Shown: positions 34,509-43,843, counted from the stretch's first letter. The stretch is DNA of 47,752 bases from Candidatus Propionivibrio aalborgensis (GCF_900089945.1 NZ_FLQY01000079.1:1-47752); one strand, 5' to 3'. Made by a program: numbers and translations. Notes: generated by a model from the letters alone, not told the origin.

Positions 34509-37019
34509 TTATGTCCGTGGTTTATTGATCATGAAGTTAACGAGGTAATCGCGGTAGAGTTGTACGACCTGCAGATCGGGATTGGCCCGTCTCATCGTTT
34601 CGCGAACCTCGGCTGCCATCGCCCTGAACGACTCGTCGGCATCGGTGACGATAAAGACATGCGACATGCCAGTGCGACCCTTGATGGCCTTCATCAACCG
34701 GGCCAAACGGGATTCATCGAGTAACACGACGAAATTGCTATCCTCCGGAACAAACACCACAGGTTCGGATTCGCCCTTATTTGCCAGCAAATGCAACTCC
34801 GGACGCGGCCCGACCGCACCCGCCTTGAGCCACAGCAGGGGAAGAATTTCCCGGAAAGCGCGCTTCAGCGTCACGCGATCCTTGTCGAGAAAATCCAGCT
34901 TGAAATACGCCAGATTGGCCGGGAAGCCCGCGCTCATCGGGCGCTTTTCTTCCTCCGGCACCAGGGTGGGGCCGAGCAGATCGTTGATCTGCACCTTCAA
35001 ACCGTCGAACACCCGCCTGGTTGGCGTGACGATGTAGAAGTCAGTGATGTGCTCCTGTTCCTCCAGTGCCGCCAACCACTCCCCTGCGGCAGCCGGGTCA
35101 AACAGGATGCTGGCCTTGTGTTCTTCGGAAATGATGAATGGGCACGGGTCTTTCACCAGCGTCTGCGGCAGGCCATCGATCAGTGCGACTACCTGCTTCT
35201 TCTTCGTGGACGTGTCGAGCACGGCGGGATCGACAAAACCGATTTGGGTGAAACTGCGAGCCTTTTCCCGCTCGACCGTCTTGCCGGTGAGATACTCGCC
35301 TGTCAGCGCCGATCCATCATCGCGCCGACCGAGGAGGGTGAATTTGGAGCGCGGCCAGGTCACAGAGCGGCAAATTCCTTGCGCTTCCCATTCGGCGTCG
35401 CCGGGTTGCAAGCTGCGGGCGCGCAGGGCTTCCGCATCTTCGGAGGAAACCTCGTTGTTGGTCACCAGAATGCACCGACGCTGCCCGCCGTCGGTCGCGT
35501 TGAGCAGGTTGACGGCATTGAGTGTGGTGCCACTGCCGGCAAAGAAATCGACGATCAGAGCTTTTGGACGGTCGCGCACCACGGTGGCAACCGCATCGCG
35601 GGTGGCGTAGAGGGATTTCGGGAAGGAGAATTTGCCCCCTTCCCCGAGGATGCCACGCAACAAACTCGAACCGTAGTTGCCGGCATCATGGGTTGCGCGG
35701 TGCCAAACTGTTTTGATTGAGCGCTGCTGTGCCTCCGTATAGCGCACGGCCACTTCGCCGGTGATGTCATCGCGGTCGACGATTTCGATCACGCCTGCTT
35801 CAATCTGTTTCTGCGCTTTTTCTCCAAGGTAGAGGACAGTCCATGTGCCGCGGGCTTCGTCGAAGCCGCCCAATTTTACGTAGCCCTTGGCCAGCAACAG
35901 TCGCAAGGTGGGCGGGCTGACACGCCAGTTGCCGAATGCGCCGTCAGTGCGCAGCGGCCATGCTGTCTGACGATTGCTGATGCTTGTCAGGTCAGGTTGT
36001 TGGTCCAACGGCAACGGGGCACCAATAGAGACGATTCTTCGCTGCGCAGGATCAACGGTGATGGGGAAGAATAAACCCGGACGGTCTTCCCGGCGCGAGT
36101 TGGTGCCTCCTCGCAACAACCACTCCCAGCGCGGCGTCTGAAAGCGCTTGGCTTCGCCGCGGTCGGGAGATAGCAAATCATCGTCGTGGGCTGCCAGTGT
36201 GACGCCGGGGTTGAAGCAATACAGCGCATATTCTTCCGCCCGCGACAAGCGGCCCTGCGCAACGCCTTTCTGGTTGATGACGATGGTCACCAATTGTCGC
36301 CACGCTTCCGGAAATTCCCGCTCCAACAACATCCCGAGGTGATGCACCTCATGCTCGTCAATTGTGACGATCAGTACGCCGGTATCGGGTTTGAGCAGCG
36401 TTTTGGCGAGCTTCAACCGCTTTGCCATGAAGGCCAGCCACTTGCTGTGCCGCCAGCCATCGTTACCATCTACGTAGTCGTTGTTGTACTTCCAGTCGCG
36501 TGCGCCGGTGTTGTAGGGCGGGTCGATGTAGATGCAATCCACTTTGCCGGCATACAGGTAGTCCAGCAGTTGCAGCGCGTGGTAGTTGTCGGCCTCGATC
36601 AGCGTATGCCACGGCGTGTCGGCCGGTCCGTTGGCCACCGCATCGACCGGCACCAGGGACGGGAAGATCGGTTCCCCGAATTCTCGTACAACCAGCACCT
36701 CTTCCACTGCGAAGCTCACGGGCTCCGCTGCGGATCGGGTCGGCTCTGATGGATGGGCGTCATCTTTCGGTTTGACACAGGTGACGACACCGTCCTTCAC
36801 GCTCTTTACTTGCCAGACTTCCTTCAACGCCCCCTGGCGGCGGCAGACCAGATCGCCCTTGCGCGGCCTGGCCTGATGGAGCGGCAGTAGTTCCGGCAAG
36901 TGGTCTTCAAATACCAGTCCGAATTTCTTGCTCTGCAAGGCTTGCCCCCACTCTGTCGCCAGTCGCTCGCGCAGACGTGGATCACCGATTTGGCTGATCA
37001 GATCATGAATGGCTGACAA
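34509..37019 (-). CDS. mod: Site-specific DNA methyltransferase, type III (Mod) like
   Basis: Length 836 aa. Catalytic motif IV 'DCIYIDPPYNTGARDWKYNN' is near residue 165 and motif I 'IVDFFAGSGTTLNAVNLL' near 490. The IV-before-I order marks a beta-class N6-adenine or N4-cytosine methyltransferase as in type III Mod subunits. Residues 1-115 contain a small beta domain ('RKGDLVCRRQGALKEVWQVK'), and the middle region between the motifs is the probable target-recognition part. It is the first gene of the operon and is followed by dinD and res. No simple-sequence repeat that could cause phase variation was seen near its start. Confidence 0.93.
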   Translation of the reverse strand: MSAIHDLISQIGDPRLRERLATEWGQALQSKKFGLVFEDHLPELLPLHQARPRKGDLVCRRQGALKEVWQVKSVKDGVVTCVKPKDDAHPSEPTRSAAEPVSFAVEEVLVVREFGEPIFPSLVPVDAVANGPADTPWHTLIEADNYHALQLLDYLYAGKVDCIYIDPPYNTGARDWKYNNDYVDGNDGWRHSKWLAFMAKRLKLAKTLLKPDTGVLIVTIDEHEVHHLGMLLEREFPEAWRQLVTIVINQKGVAQGRLSRAEEYALYCFNPGVTLAAHDDDLLSPDRGEAKRFQTPRWEWLLRGGTNSRREDRPGLFFPITVDPAQRRIVSIGAPLPLDQQPDLTSISNRQTAWPLRTDGAFGNWRVSPPTLRLLLAKGYVKLGGFDEARGTWTVLYLGEKAQKQIEAGVIEIVDRDDITGEVAVRYTEAQQRSIKTVWHRATHDAGNYGSSLLRGILGEGGKFSFPKSLYATRDAVATVVRDRPKALIVDFFAGSGTTLNAVNLLNATDGGQRRCILVTNNEVSSEDAEALRARSLQPGDAEWEAQGICRSVTWPRSKFTLLGRRDDGSALTGEYLTGKTVEREKARSFTQIGFVDPAVLDTSTKKKQVVALIDGLPQTLVKDPCPFIISEEHKASILFDPAAAGEWLAALEEQEHITDFYIVTPTRRVFDGLKVQINDLLGPTLVPEEEKRPMSAGFPANLAYFKLDFLDKDRVTLKRAFREILPLLWLKAGAVGPRPELHLLANKGESEPVVFVPEDSNFVVLLDESRLARLMKAIKGRTGMSHVFIVTDADESFRAMAAEVRETMRRANPDLQVVQLYRDYLVNFMINKPRT

Positions 37020-37074
37020 CGGGTTCTCCCTGTTCTTTTCTGGTGATGGGTTCAGTGTTCAATGGCCATCCCAT

Positions 37075-37359
37075 TCATGTCGCGATTTCCGGCGTGATCA
37101 GTCGCACATCGGCAAAATAGGCACTGTAGCGGCGCGTATCGCGGGTCAGCAGCGGATAGCGCGACACAGCGGCATGCGCACCGATGGAGAAGTCGGCGAG
37201 CACGTTGTCCTTGCTGCCACCCTGTCGGCAGTAACGCACCAACGCCTTGCCGGCCAAAAACAGGGCAGGGCGCGGCACCTCGATTAGGGCCAGATCCAGT
37301 GCATCGCGAATCTGCTTGGGGATAGTGACCTGACCCTTGCTGGTAAGTGTCGTCGACAT
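37075..37359 (-). pseudogene. VapB-VapC chimera left by an internal deletion
   Basis: A 94-codon open frame joins two halves. Residues 1-22, 'MSTTLTSKGQVTIPKQIRDA', are the start of an AbrB-fold VapB antitoxin. From about residue 24, 'ALIEVPRPALFLAGKALVRY', 'ADFSIGAHAAVSRYPLLTRD' and 'FADVRLITPEIAT' are the last 70 residues of a PIN-domain VapC toxin. The dimer and toxin-binding part of VapB and the first half of VapC with its N-terminal active-site acids are missing; the deletion happened to keep the frame. Neither function is likely to remain, though the swapped-hairpin DNA-binding stub might still fold. It lies 55 bases upstream of the mod gene. Confidence 0.82.
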
Positions 37360-37631
37360 GGGCCGGTTCCTCTTGTATTACGAACTCGTCGATTGTAATG
37401 CCCGAAGTAATGCTATGCAATCTGCACAAACACTCGCCACAGGCGGGTATCAGGCTGTGTATTTCCCGTGTGAATTCGCTTCGGTTCGGCGCGCGTTGTC
37501 GCGACTCGCTTACAATTCCAACAATCGCAACCACATCAACGGTGTTTCAGATCTGCAATGCCGCCTGTTCGTTGTCATCACACGTTTTACCAGCAACGGA
37601 TAAGCGCTGTTCGCCGGAACAAGATACGAGA
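37360..37631. other. Divergent promoter region between the vap chimera and the DUF2868 gene
   Basis: These 272 bases separate two divergent units and hold no gene that I can support. ATTAC and GTAAT stand as short inverted arms at about 37378-37399, close to the vapB start, and may be a relic of the vap operator. No terminator or tRNA is visible. Confidence 0.4.
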
Positions 37632-39071
37632 ATGACATCTTCCAAACTTTCTCATTTTGAAAAGCTATGGCTCGCTGAATCCTTGCGTCAGTTGGAGGCC
37701 GACGCCTGGCTGGACGACAAAGCAATTCTGTTGCGCCTGGCGACGGAAAATGCCGACGAGGAGTACGGCACCGAGGCGTTGATTCTTGAGCGGACCCAGC
37801 TCCTGGCTGACAAGCACACGACCGTTACCGCGATGGCAACTGAGATTCACGGAGTCAAGTCGGGTGCCAGCGTTTTGGCCACTGTGTTCGGTATCGTTGC
37901 CGTACTGGGTGGGATCGCGACGGCTTCCGTAGTTCTCGGCAACCCCAACGTCAATGTGATTCTGGCGTGGTTTGCGCTTCTCGGCCCTCACTTCATCAGC
38001 CTGATCGCTTGGGCGGCTGGCCTCTTCCTTGGCATGCATTCCGCACGATTCTCTCTTGGTAGCCTGTGGAGCGCTGCAACTCGGCGGTTTTCAAAAGGCG
38101 GGCACACGCCGCTGATTTTCCAGGCAATGACCGACATGTGCGCGAGAACCAGACTTCTGTACTGGACCTATTCTCTGATCAGCCACGCACTGTGGAGTCT
38201 GTTTTTCATTGGGGCAATTCTTGGTCTCTCCTATCTTCTGATGATACGGGAGTACAACTTTCGCTGGGAAACGACGATCCTGCCTTCCGAATTCTTTGCC
38301 GGTTTCGTGGCTTTCTTCGGCTGGTTGCCGAAACTGATCGGTTTTCAGATACCGGAACCGGATATCGTTATCAGCCTTCCTGTCGGAGAAACGTCCCGCA
38401 GGGCATGGTCGGTCTGGTTGCTGTGCGGTGTCGTTTTCTACGGCTTCATCCCTCGCGTCGTTCTTGCGATAGACAGCGTACGACGTTTGAACAGAAGCAG
38501 GCGCGGCCTCACGCTCGACCTCGAACTGCCGTACTACGTCAAGCTCAGGCAGCGCCTTGACGCTTTGCTTCGCCCCCCTTCTGTAATTACCGATCCGGAT
38601 TTGGGCGTCCCTGATCTGGGGTTACAAAGGGGGCACGTTTCTTCCGCGGACATAATCGACAAGGATGACGGCTCTTCGTCGCCTTTCCTGTTCGCCCTTG
38701 AGCTTCATGATGATGTGGTTTGGCCGCCATCTCATCTTCCAGACAGGATTGCGGTAGCCGGGAATATTTCCACCCTGGATAGCCGTGATGCTCTACTGAA
38801 CAGGATCGCAAGAATCAAACCGTGCCGGGTCGTCGCTGCCTGCGAAGCCAGAGCTACTCCGGATCGAGGTACGCTTTATCTGTTGAACGATGTATCCAAT
38901 GTCGCGGAAGCGGTGGGCGTGCTTCTCCTGAATCAGACCTCGGCACGTGCAGACCGGGCGCGTTACTGGCGCGAGGAGCTTGCAGCAGTCGGCATCAAGG
39001 CTGAATTGATCTTTTCGGAGCTCTCTGATTCGTTGGTTTGGCTGAAGGGATGCGATGATGAAGTCAAGTAG
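37632..39071 (+). CDS. DUF2868 membrane protein
   Basis: A 479-residue inner-membrane protein. The first 70 residues are soluble ('FEKLWLAESLRQLEADAWLD'), then a pair of helices at about 75-130 ('LATVFGIVAVLGGIATASVV', 'FISLIAWAAGLFLGMHSARF'). Two more groups of helices follow near 175-240 and 265-295, and a soluble C-terminal domain of about 180 residues ends the protein. DUF2868 proteins almost always precede a DUF3482 GTPase gene, as here with a 17-base overlap. The ATG at 37632 was chosen because it begins the family match; the frame upstream is unrelated. Function unknown, presumably a membrane partner of the GTPase. Confidence 0.82.
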   Translation: MTSSKLSHFEKLWLAESLRQLEADAWLDDKAILLRLATENADEEYGTEALILERTQLLADKHTTVTAMATEIHGVKSGASVLATVFGIVAVLGGIATASVVLGNPNVNVILAWFALLGPHFISLIAWAAGLFLGMHSARFSLGSLWSAATRRFSKGGHTPLIFQAMTDMCARTRLLYWTYSLISHALWSLFFIGAILGLSYLLMIREYNFRWETTILPSEFFAGFVAFFGWLPKLIGFQIPEPDIVISLPVGETSRRAWSVWLLCGVVFYGFIPRVVLAIDSVRRLNRSRRGLTLDLELPYYVKLRQRLDALLRPPSVITDPDLGVPDLGLQRGHVSSADIIDKDDGSSSPFLFALELHDDVVWPPSHLPDRIAVAGNISTLDSRDALLNRIARIKPCRVVAACEARATPDRGTLYLLNDVSNVAEAVGVLLLNQTSARADRARYWREELAAVGIKAELIFSELSDSLVWLKGCDDEVK

Positions 39072-40443
39072 CAGACCCATTTCGGTCGCCGTTGTCGGAC
39101 ATACCAATGCGGGAAAAACGTCGCTTCTCAGAACGCTCAGCAGAGACAAGAACTTCGGAAGTGTCTCGGGGCAACGTGGAAACACCAAGCACGTAGAAAC
39201 TACAAGCGTATCGATTGACGGACGCCCGGTTCTGCAGCTTTTCGATACGCCTGGATTCGAGGACTCGATCGCACTTCAAGAGTATTTAAGACAATTTGAG
39301 AATCTCGATAGCCGACGTTCCTCGCTCACTGCTTTTCTGGGTAGCCCGGAAGCCAAAGGCAGGTTTATTCAGGAGGCAAAGATCCTGGGGGCGCTGCTTG
39401 GCGAAATCGATGCAGCGTTCTATGTCATTGACACCACCGAGACGCCGCATACCAAATTCAGGTCCGAGCTGGATATTCTCGCTTCCTGCGCGATTCCCGT
39501 CATGCCGGTGCTCAATTTCACCGGCCATCCGGACAGCCGGCTTGGTGAGTGGAAGAATGTTCTCGCCGATCGGGGATTGCACGTTCAGGTTACCTTCGAC
39601 GTCATTGCCCCTCTTGCCGGCAGCGAACGGCTCCTGTATGAGCAGCTCGCATCGCTGCTCGGGGCTCACAAGACGAAATTGCATAATCTGGTTATCGCGC
39701 TGGAGAATGAATCAAAGGCTCGTTCCCATGCAAGCCTTCGATCGATCAGTGACTTGCTCGTCGATGTTGCCGCGTACAGAACCCAGGTTATTGAAAATCA
39801 CGACGATGAAATCGTGCGAAAAGTATCCGAGTTGCAGTCCACTATTCGTCAGCGAGAACAGCGGTGCGCCGACGCATTGTTGTCGATCTATCGCTTTGAC
39901 CGGAAGGATCTTGAAGTTCGAGACTTGCCTTTGTTAAGCAAACGTATCGAGGATGATCTGTTTAACCCGGAAGTGCTAAAACAAACCGCTCAACGTCTTG
40001 GTACGGGGGCAGCAATTGGTGCATTGGTCGGCCTCGTCGCAGACATTGGCGTTGCCGGAATTTCGCTGGGTGCCGGCGCCGTCATCGGTGGGGCCGTTGG
40101 CGGCATGGTCGTCAGCTCCTGGAAAAAATCATCGCGCTGGATCAAAGGAAAGATCAACGGATATGTTGACCTGACGGTGGATGATGCGACCTTGCTGGTT
40201 TTGCTGGGAAGGCAGTTGCAGTTGCTGACCTCGTTGCAAGGTCGAACGCACGCGGCGAACGAAATGTTGGTACTTGACGGCAATCCAGCGCTAACCAAGG
40301 CGCTGGAACCGGTCATCAAGAAGACGATTACTGCCCGTGCTCACCCTGACTGGTCACGGCTCTCGGATGGTTTCACGGACGAGAGTGATCGCGTCGAAGT
40401 CATGGAGACAATTGCCGACAGCATTCGAGAGCTGTTTGTTTAG
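39055..40443 (+). CDS. DUF3482 GTPase/dynamin-like protein
   Basis: A 462-residue GTP-binding protein. G1 'VVGHTNAGKTSLLRTLSRD' at residue 11-18, G3 'LFDTPGFEDSIALQEYL' near 65, and a G4-like 'PVLNFTGHPDSRLGEW' that lacks the usual NKxD. The central part is helical and coiled ('NHDDEIVRKVSELQSTIRQR' type). A Gly/Ala-rich hydrophobic stretch at about 315-355 ('GAAIGALVGLVADIGVAGIS') may insert in the membrane. Its start overlaps the DUF2868 gene. The pair may remodel or sense the membrane; this is inference from fold and context. Confidence 0.87.
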   Translation: MMKSSSRPISVAVVGHTNAGKTSLLRTLSRDKNFGSVSGQRGNTKHVETTSVSIDGRPVLQLFDTPGFEDSIALQEYLRQFENLDSRRSSLTAFLGSPEAKGRFIQEAKILGALLGEIDAAFYVIDTTETPHTKFRSELDILASCAIPVMPVLNFTGHPDSRLGEWKNVLADRGLHVQVTFDVIAPLAGSERLLYEQLASLLGAHKTKLHNLVIALENESKARSHASLRSISDLLVDVAAYRTQVIENHDDEIVRKVSELQSTIRQREQRCADALLSIYRFDRKDLEVRDLPLLSKRIEDDLFNPEVLKQTAQRLGTGAAIGALVGLVADIGVAGISLGAGAVIGGAVGGMVVSSWKKSSRWIKGKINGYVDLTVDDATLLVLLGRQLQLLTSLQGRTHAANEMLVLDGNPALTKALEPVIKKTITARAHPDWSRLSDGFTDESDRVEVMETIADSIRELFV

Positions 40444-40467
40444 GCTGGTGGCAATCTGCGCCAGATT

Positions 40468-40989
40468 TCAGTAGCGGTTCTCGCCGAGCTGTTTCAAATT
40501 GCCATCCAGCATTGCCGTCAGGCGTGGTTCACCGTTGCTGCCCACACGAAACTCTCCAAATCGCGCATCGGCAAATCGGGCTGCGTCACCTTCCTGAAAA
40601 AAGAAGGCATTTGTGGCAATCATCGGGCGATGATTGCGTATGCGGTAACGGATGGCAATTTCGTCGGCGGTCGGCGGCTCCGTATTCGATTGCTTTGGGA
40701 GTGGCTGCAATGGTTCGGGCTGAACTCGCAGCAGCGTTGCCACACCGCGTGTGTCAAGGCGAACCACGGCATACCCATCCTCGTGCGCCAGTTTGCGCCG
40801 TAGCTCGTTGCCGAGTGCGTAGTTGAGCGACATGAAATCTCCCTGCATCAGCGAGCGAGGATCTATCGGCGCCAGTTCCAGCAACACGACTCGCCCATCG
40901 GCAAGGATGCGCTCGTTCGACCAGATGCTCCATCCGGCACCGACCAATACAAAGAAGAGACCAAACCATATCCCTGTCGTCCGTTTCAT
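40468..40989 (-). CDS. GDYXXLXY-domain membrane-anchored protein
   Basis: A 173-residue protein with an N-terminal signal anchor ('GIWFGLFFVLVGAGWSIWSN') and the family motif in the form 'SLMQGDFMSLNYALGNEL' (GDFxxLxY). The rest is a beta-rich periplasmic domain with 'GVATLLRVQPEPLQPLP' and 'FGEFRVGSNGEPRL'. Function unknown. The ATG at 40989 overlaps the DUF4401 stop by 4 bases. DUF2157-DUF4401-GDYXXLXY is a recurrent three-gene operon; the frame continuing upstream of 40989 belongs to no gene. Confidence 0.9.
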   Translation of the reverse strand: MKRTTGIWFGLFFVLVGAGWSIWSNERILADGRVVLLELAPIDPRSLMQGDFMSLNYALGNELRRKLAHEDGYAVVRLDTRGVATLLRVQPEPLQPLPKQSNTEPPTADEIAIRYRIRNHRPMIATNAFFFQEGDAARFADARFGEFRVGSNGEPRLTAMLDGNLKQLGENRY

Positions 40990-42023
40990 GCGGGTTTCTC
41001 CTGCTTGCGGATCAATGCCCTTACAGTGAGCAACAGAATTCCCCCAAGAAACATCAGACTGGCTTTGTGCAAAAGGATCAGCTGCAGGTCGTAGTAAAAG
41101 CGGCCAACGCCGAATACCAGCATGGCGCCGCCCAGCCACATCAGCCAGCGATGTCCGCGCGCAAAGCCGAATACCAGGGTCAGTGCTCCCATGCCGACAG
41201 CCGGCGCCTGCCAGGTCATACCCAATGCAATGGCCAGCAGGACGGCGGCAAACATGTTGCGGACGCTTTTCAGTTGCGGGCGGGCAATTATCAGCACAAA
41301 CGCGATATTCACTGCGCTGCACAATACCGCGTCGAAATGGAAGGCTTTGTGCAGGCCGAAAAGATTGTGCGAGAAATAGCCACTCAGCGCGTAGGCAAAG
41401 CACAGCAAAGTCAGGGCACAGGCCAGGGCATAAACGGATTCGCCGAAACGATGCGCCTGCCAGCGCGTTTCGTGATACCAGAGCAGGCAAACTGCGAACC
41501 AGTAAATGCCTACCCAGTAGCGCACAAGTTCCCATGAGATGGACATGTCTACTGCCATCACCAAGGCCGCAGAACCGACCAGTGCGGCAACGAGCCGGTG
41601 CGGCATCCATGCCACCCATAACAGCATGACGGCTTCGTAGAGGGCGATCATGAAGAATGAAGTGCTGCCTTCCCCCCTGCCGAACATGGTTGCGCCAACA
41701 ATCAGGGCACCGTGCCCAGCCATACTGGCAACCAGCAGGAACTGGCGCAGAACCGTGCTCCCGGTATCTACGACACGTCCCATCAACAACCCGGTCAATG
41801 CGGTCACGATCAGCCCGATGACGATCCAGTTCGACGCGCCTTTGACCAGTGGCACGGCCCCCATGCCGAGAAACAGCAGCATGAAAACGGCAGCGAGCCA
41901 GCCGCCGATTACTTGCAGCGCGAGAATCCAGTGCGAACCACCGGCCTCGAACGAGGGGGGTGGCAAGGACTCGCCGCGCAGGTAGCCGTCAGCCCGTAAT
42001 TCATTCAGCACGGGTTCAAGCAT
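40986..42023 (-). CDS. DUF4401 multi-span membrane protein
   Basis: A 345-residue integral membrane protein with about ten hydrophobic segments, starting after a short soluble leader ('MLEPVLNELRADGYLRGESL'). The first helix is 'IGGWLAAVFMLLFLGMGAVP' and later ones include 'YWVGIYWFAVCLLWYHETRW' and 'LIPLHKASLMFLGGILLL'-like sequence. It overlaps both neighbours (8 bases with DUF2157, 4 with GDYXXLXY), so the three proteins are coupled. No catalytic residues or transporter signature are visible and the role is unknown. Confidence 0.85.
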   Translation of the reverse strand: MLEPVLNELRADGYLRGESLPPPSFEAGGSHWILALQVIGGWLAAVFMLLFLGMGAVPLVKGASNWIVIGLIVTALTGLLMGRVVDTGSTVLRQFLLVASMAGHGALIVGATMFGRGEGSTSFFMIALYEAVMLLWVAWMPHRLVAALVGSAALVMAVDMSISWELVRYWVGIYWFAVCLLWYHETRWQAHRFGESVYALACALTLLCFAYALSGYFSHNLFGLHKAFHFDAVLCSAVNIAFVLIIARPQLKSVRNMFAAVLLAIALGMTWQAPAVGMGALTLVFGFARGHRWLMWLGGAMLVFGVGRFYYDLQLILLHKASLMFLGGILLLTVRALIRKQEKPA

Positions 42024-43029
42024 CGCCTACACCCCTGGCTTTCGCCCATTTGCTTGATGTATGCCTCAGCCAGATAGCGGCGGCAGCGGTCATCGCGGCC
42101 ACAACCGCACCGATGACAAAGAAGGAAGTCACGTCGAGATACTTCTTTCCGAACATGCCTGAGATCAAACCGGCGGTAAGAACGGCGATGCAGGAAAGTG
42201 CGGACGCGACGAGCGGAACGATGTCCTTGCGGCGTGTGCGGTAATACCAGACCGTCAGGAAGAGCCATGGCAGGTATGCGATAGGCGCATAGTGCATCAG
42301 TTGCCAACCAGTTCGTTTGACGAGGAACCACCAGCTCACGCCGAGTCCGGTTGCTGCTACTGCGGCCAGAAATACGATGAAACGCGGCGCATATCTCGCC
42401 CGCATCCAGGCGATGCGCGGCCAGTAGAATTCCCAGAGGAATAGCGCCAATGCATTGAGCAACAGCGGCCCCCAGAATATCGCGTCGGAATAAATCAGAA
42501 CCATCCAGATATCGAAACGCCCGACCAGAAACAGGGCCAGCGAGGTGTTAAGCAGAACCAGCCAGAACAACCAGACCCAGGGCGCACGTGCGATTACCAC
42601 CCAGGGCAGGGCGAGCAACGCCCAGCCCGCGAAAAGCAATTCGCTATCGGCACCGGTCTGGTAGATTTGTCCGATTACGGCCAGCAGCACCCCGGTCAGT
42701 ACGACTCCCGCGCCAAGCCAGGCTTTTCCAACCGCACGCTCAATGCCGGTATACGCCATCATGCTTGACGAAATCACCAGCGGTAGCACTACAAGCGATA
42801 TCTTCGTGAAGCGGTGAAGTTCATTCCAGTTGAAGGCAAAGAAAAACACCACACTGGCCAGTAGCAGCAAGATACCTGCCCAGAGAAGCAGGCGATCTGC
42901 AAAGCGTTTCCAGTTGGCCGCATCCGGAAACACGCCAATACGGTGCAGGGCGAAATCCAGCCCTTTCGCCGTCAATTGGCCGTTGCGTGCGAGGGACTCA
43001 AGATAGCGTCTGGCAGTGAGCGGCGTCAT
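42016..43029 (-). CDS. DUF2157 membrane protein
   Basis: A 337-residue membrane protein, first gene of the three-gene unit. The soluble N-terminus (1-55) has the DUF2157 look, 'RRYLESLARNGQLTAKGLDF', ending in 'ANWKRFADRLLLWAGILLLL', and then about ten helices follow ('SVVFFFAFNWNELHRFTKI', 'AWLGAGVVLTGVLLAVIGQI'). Function unknown. The upstream gap to the DsbA-like gene is 99 bases and shows no strong promoter by eye. Confidence 0.87.
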   Translation of the reverse strand: MTPLTARRYLESLARNGQLTAKGLDFALHRIGVFPDAANWKRFADRLLLWAGILLLLASVVFFFAFNWNELHRFTKISLVVLPLVISSSMMAYTGIERAVGKAWLGAGVVLTGVLLAVIGQIYQTGADSELLFAGWALLALPWVVIARAPWVWLFWLVLLNTSLALFLVGRFDIWMVLIYSDAIFWGPLLLNALALFLWEFYWPRIAWMRARYAPRFIVFLAAVAATGLGVSWWFLVKRTGWQLMHYAPIAYLPWLFLTVWYYRTRRKDIVPLVASALSCIAVLTAGLISGMFGKKYLDVTSFFVIGAVVAAMTAAAAIWLRHTSSKWAKARGVGDA

Positions 43030-43128
43030 GAGGTCAGCAGGGCTGGAAAATGGTCATCTTATTATGTATTGCGTAGCTGACAAATAGCCCGGTTGTCTTG
43101 CGCAAGACATTGCCGGTCAAGACATTGA

Positions 43129-43794
43129 TCAAGACGAAGGGGCCTCCATTGCCTGCAGAATGGCCGCGGCCAGCACCGCACTGGATTGTGCTCCCGGTAC
43201 GGCCAGACGATCCTGAATGACAAAGAGTGGCACCCCGCTTATTCCCTGTCCGCTGATACCGTCAAAAAGCGATCTGACCTGATCAACGTCCATGGTACTT
43301 TCGAGGTATTCGGTCACGTCGTCCATCCGATCGCCGCATTCAGCAGCGATTTCTGCCAGCGTCGCGATGTCGCCGATATCTTCACCGCGCTGAAAGTGTG
43401 CGACGAACAGTCGCTCGACCAAGGCTTCAATTTCGGCCGGCTGACGCCCGGTTGACTGGGCGCGGTAGATCAAGCGGTGTGCACGCAGCGTATTTGGTCG
43501 AATCGAAATCCTTTCGAAATCGAACTCGACACCGGTATCACGTCCGGCTTCTGTCACGACCTTCTGCAAACTGGACACCTGCTCTTTCCCGCCAAATTTG
43601 GCTTCGAGGAAAGCACGGTAGGGCTCGCCCTCGGGCGGTGTATCGGGGTTGAGGAAGAACGGTAGCCAGTTGAGCCGGAAGCGGGTTTCCGGAAATTTCT
43701 CGCGCACGAGTGCGACGGCGCCAGTCATGCGGTGCTTGCCGATGAAACACCAGGGGCAAACCAAATCGGAAACGATGTCAATGGATACGTTCAT
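43129..43794 (-). CDS. DsbA-family (FrnE-like) oxidoreductase
   Basis: A 221-residue thioredoxin-fold protein of the FrnE/2-hydroxychromene-2-carboxylate isomerase-related group. The redox motif is 'DLVCPWCFIGKHRM' with Cys13 and Cys16; the helical insert and 'ISGQGISGVPLFVIQDRLAV' with the cis-Pro region 'SGVPLF' are intact. There is no signal peptide, so it acts in the cytosol, as FrnE does in oxidative stress. The ATG at 43794 is the natural start of the fold; a further in-frame ATG at 43806 adds four residues. It is followed by no gene on the same strand until the DUF2157 unit. Confidence 0.9.
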   Translation of the reverse strand: MNVSIDIVSDLVCPWCFIGKHRMTGAVALVREKFPETRFRLNWLPFFLNPDTPPEGEPYRAFLEAKFGGKEQVSSLQKVVTEAGRDTGVEFDFERISIRPNTLRAHRLIYRAQSTGRQPAEIEALVERLFVAHFQRGEDIGDIATLAEIAAECGDRMDDVTEYLESTMDVDQVRSLFDGISGQGISGVPLFVIQDRLAVPGAQSSAVLAAAILQAMEAPSS

Positions 43795-43843
43795 TGCGAC
43801 AAGCACGAAGTTTCAAGGGGTAACACGCGTGCTCCGATGGCAC

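Noticed and set aside
40990-41619. Upstream extension of the GDYXXLXY frame
   Set aside because: It overlaps DUF4401 in another frame, and the real start at 40989 begins with a proper signal anchor and a 4-base overlap.
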